The notes beneath the pieces are model-generated. The model was not told the DNA's origin and ran no database searches. It was given only the letters and a program-made list of their open reading frames with translations. A DNA stretch of 7,871 nucleotides from an uncultured Actinomycetes bacterium (lineage in GTDB: Bacteria; Actinomycetota; Thermoleophilia; Solirubrobacterales; Solirubrobacteraceae): positions 1-7,871 of the forward strand of contig CALAQT010000575.1 of the NCBI GenBank assembly GCA_937888775.1. Direction: 5' to 3'. The translations under genes and the position numbers were made by a program. Position 1 is the first letter of the stretch. Each line of letters begins with the position of its first letter. Shown one piece after another: positions 6,757-7,871 of the stretch.

Positions 6757-6782
6757 GAGAGGCGGCCCGGGGGCCGCCTCTC
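6757..6782 (-). terminator. Perfect 12-bp GC hairpin between pilin genes
   Basis: Arms GAGAGGCGGCCC (6757-6768) and GGGCCGCCTCTC (6771-6782) are perfect reverse complements around a 2-nt centre; the inner pair probably opens to a 4-nt loop. It lies 50 nt past the stop of the pilin at 6833-7306 and about 70 nt before the next pilin start. No T-run follows on the minus strand, so it could be a U-independent terminator, a partial terminator that tunes expression of the next pilin, or a processing site. Confidence 0.6.
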
Positions 6783-6832
6783 GACTGACTTGACTTGGTC
6801 TCGCTCCGAGCAAGGATGCTCGATCGAGTCGT

Positions 6833-7306
6833 CTACCAGCTTCCGGTCGGACAGCCTTTACTACCCGTGACCTGCACGCAATTGCGGGTGATAACGCCGC
6901 CGGCGTTTACGATCGTGAACGTGTCACCGCTCGTCGAGGTTGCCGTGACCGTGTATCCGATCGTGCCGTTGCCCGTCGCCGTCGTGATCCAGGCTCCTTT
7001 GGTCGGCGTTCCCGTGCCGGTGACGATCGAGGGCTCGTAGGCTGTCAATTCGCCGGCCGTACCGACTTTGGCGTAGCTGCCGCCGTTGTCGGTCGAGATC
7101 GTCTCCGCGGTCGTCTGGGCCGTACGAGCGAGCTCCTTCGCCTGGGCGTCGGTGGCCTTGCTCTTCTGGCTGAGGAACGACGGAATGGCGATCGCGGCGA
7201 GGATGCCGATGATCAGGATAACGACCAGAAGCTCGATGAGGGTAAAACCCTGCTCGCTCCTCGTCCGGTTATTGGCGCGGTCGCTCATCAGGGAATACAT
7301 CGGCAC
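6833..7306 (-). CDS. pilA: Type IV prepilin (repeated copy of the array)
   Basis: Structural pilin subunit of 157 residues with the same 20-residue leader, Gly-20 cleavage site, FTLIELLVV N-terminus and Glu-5 as its downstream neighbour. The alpha-1 helix differs only at Ala/Ser-43 and a few synonymous bases. The globular body is Thr/Gly/Ser rich, with Cys-143 and Cys-152 before the terminal GSW, again a likely disulfide loop. The stop is TAG at 6833. The start is GTG at 7306, with ATG at 7300 as alternative; GGGGG lies about 6 nt before GTG inside the putative pseudoknot. The complete gene is part of the exact 622-bp repeat, so an identical mature pilin is encoded again at the right edge. 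It would be cut by the prepilin peptidase encoded at 5352-6125. Confidence 0.95.
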   Translation of the reverse strand: MPMYSLMSDRANNRTRSEQGFTLIELLVVILIIGILAAIAIPSFLSQKSKATDAQAKELARTAQTTAETISTDNGGSYAKVGTAGELTAYEPSIVTGTGTPTKGAWITTATGNGTIGYTVTATSTSGDTFTIVNAGGVITRNCVQVTGSKGCPTGSW

Positions 7307-7311
7307 CGCCT

Positions 7312-7344
7312 GCCCCCGGCTTTAGCGATTTGGGGGCGATCGCT
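7312..7344 (-). promoter_or_regulatory. Second copy of the putative SD-hiding pseudoknot
   Basis: Same bases and pairings as the copy at 6690-6722, placed before the pilin start at 7306. Because it lies in an exact repeat, it adds no independent covariation support. Confidence 0.4.
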
Positions 7345-7378
7345 TCGGGTCGAAGTGAGACGCGTCCACAACGACGGA

Positions 7379-7404
7379 GAGAGGCGGCCCGGGGGCCGCC
7401 TCTC
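7379..7404 (-). terminator. Second copy of the 12-bp inter-pilin hairpin
   Basis: Identical to the hairpin at 6757-6782, positioned 50 nt past the stop of the edge pilin at 7455. There is no following T-run. Confidence 0.6.
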
Positions 7405-7454
7405 GACTGACTTGACTTGGTCTCGCTCCGAGCAAGGATGCTCGATCGAGTCGT

Positions 7455-7871
7455 CTACCAGCTTCCGGTCGGACAGCCTTTACTACCCGTGACCTGCACG
7501 CAATTGCGGGTGATAACGCCGCCGGCGTTTACGATCGTGAACGTGTCACCGCTCGTCGAGGTTGCCGTGACCGTGTATCCGATCGTGCCGTTGCCCGTCG
7601 CCGTCGTGATCCAGGCTCCTTTGGTCGGCGTTCCCGTGCCGGTGACGATCGAGGGCTCGTAGGCTGTCAATTCGCCGGCCGTACCGACTTTGGCGTAGCT
7701 GCCGCCGTTGTCGGTCGAGATCGTCTCCGCGGTCGTCTGGGCCGTACGAGCGAGCTCCTTCGCCTGGGCGTCGGTGGCCTTGCTCTTCTGGCTGAGGAAC
7801 GACGGAATGGCGATCGCGGCGAGGATGCCGATGATCAGGATAACGACCAGAAGCTCGATGAGGGTAAAACC
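7455..7871 (-). CDS. pilA: Type IV prepilin, 5' end cut by right window edge
   Basis: The 139 codons include the TAG stop at 7455 and begin with the GGT codon for Gly-20, so the whole mature pilin (Phe-21 to Trp-157) is present and only the 19 upstream leader codons are missing. Every base matches the complete pilin at 6833-7306, so the mature product is identical, including the Cys pair and GSW end. Whether it has the same leader and upstream region cannot be seen. It may be a true recent duplicate or the product of unrolling a repeat during assembly. Confidence 0.85.
   Translation of the reverse strand, partial: GFTLIELLVVILIIGILAAIAIPSFLSQKSKATDAQAKELARTAQTTAETISTDNGGSYAKVGTAGELTAYEPSIVTGTGTPTKGAWITTATGNGTIGYTVTATSTSGDTFTIVNAGGVITRNCVQVTGSKGCPTGSW

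Larger units (their letters stand above)
6626..7247 (-). repeat. 622-bp tandem repeat, first unit
   Basis: This unit holds the leader codons of the last pilin (6626-6684), the intergenic region, and the pilin at 6833-7306 up to its Gly-20 codon. Compared by eye, every base recurs 622 positions further right. The boundary at 6625/7247 is a G-to-A difference in the third base of the Gly-20 codon. Confidence 0.93.
7248..7871 (-). repeat. 622-bp tandem repeat, second unit, running to the window edge
   Basis: Identical to 6626-7249 over all 624 bases that can be compared by eye. The window stops two bases after the single position that distinguishes the two leader types, so the unit could be longer or the array could continue. 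Confidence 0.93.

Noticed and set aside
6783..6798. Short GACTT-type direct repeats before the inter-pilin hairpin
   Set aside because: Only two or three copies of a 4-5 base unit; not distinguishable from chance.
6790..6818. TTGACT followed by AGGATG as a plus-strand promoter antisense to the pilin
   Set aside because: The -10 match is poor and no plus-strand gene follows.
6795..7040. Plus-strand frame present twice (also 7417-7662)
   Set aside because: Its duplication only reflects the 622-bp repeat; it is the antisense shadow of the pilin body.

Overview
This window comes from a GC-rich bacterium. Every gene I can support lies on the minus strand, so the biological order runs from the right edge to the left. 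Gene content and protein style point to Actinobacteria, most likely the Thermoleophilia (Solirubrobacter/Conexibacter-like): short class-III pilins ending in Gly-Ser-Trp, Ser/Ala/Thr-rich extracytoplasmic linkers, pil genes without a visible secretin, and an aro cluster behind them. The taxonomic call is inference.

Right part (6211-7871): a tandem array of type IV pilin genes. The upstream-most copy is cut by the window edge at its Gly-20 codon. The next copy (6833-7306) matches it base for base as far as I can compare by eye, giving an exact direct repeat of period 622 bp. The third gene (6211-6684) shares the same 5' leader and leader-peptide codons but has a diverged body. Each intergenic stretch carries a strong GC hairpin and, just before the start codon, a sequence able to fold into an H-type pseudoknot that would bury the Shine-Dalgarno bases. 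This is the most unusual signal in the window.

Middle part (1566-6125): the pilus machinery. Prepilin peptidase (PilD) comes first. PilM, PilN, PilO and an unrecognised membrane-anchored protein follow, joined by 4-bp ATGA stop/start overlaps. PilD would cleave and N-methylate the pilins. PilM-PilN-PilO would form the inner-membrane alignment complex that links the cytoplasmic motor to the pilus. The fourth protein sits where pilP sits in Gram-negative pilMNOPQ operons and contains an Arg-Asp-Pro-Phe motif, but it has a transmembrane anchor rather than a lipobox. No pilQ, pilB, pilC or pilT is inside the window.

Left part (1-1541): the shikimate pathway genes aroC (chorismate synthase) and aroK (shikimate kinase, cut by the left edge). 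aroC starts 24 nt after the last pil gene, and aroK overlaps aroC by 16 bp. This looks like one continuous pil-aro transcription unit and recalls the pilMNOPQ-aroK-aroB order of gammaproteobacteria.

I see no RNA genes, CRISPR arrays, insertion sequences or plus-strand genes.
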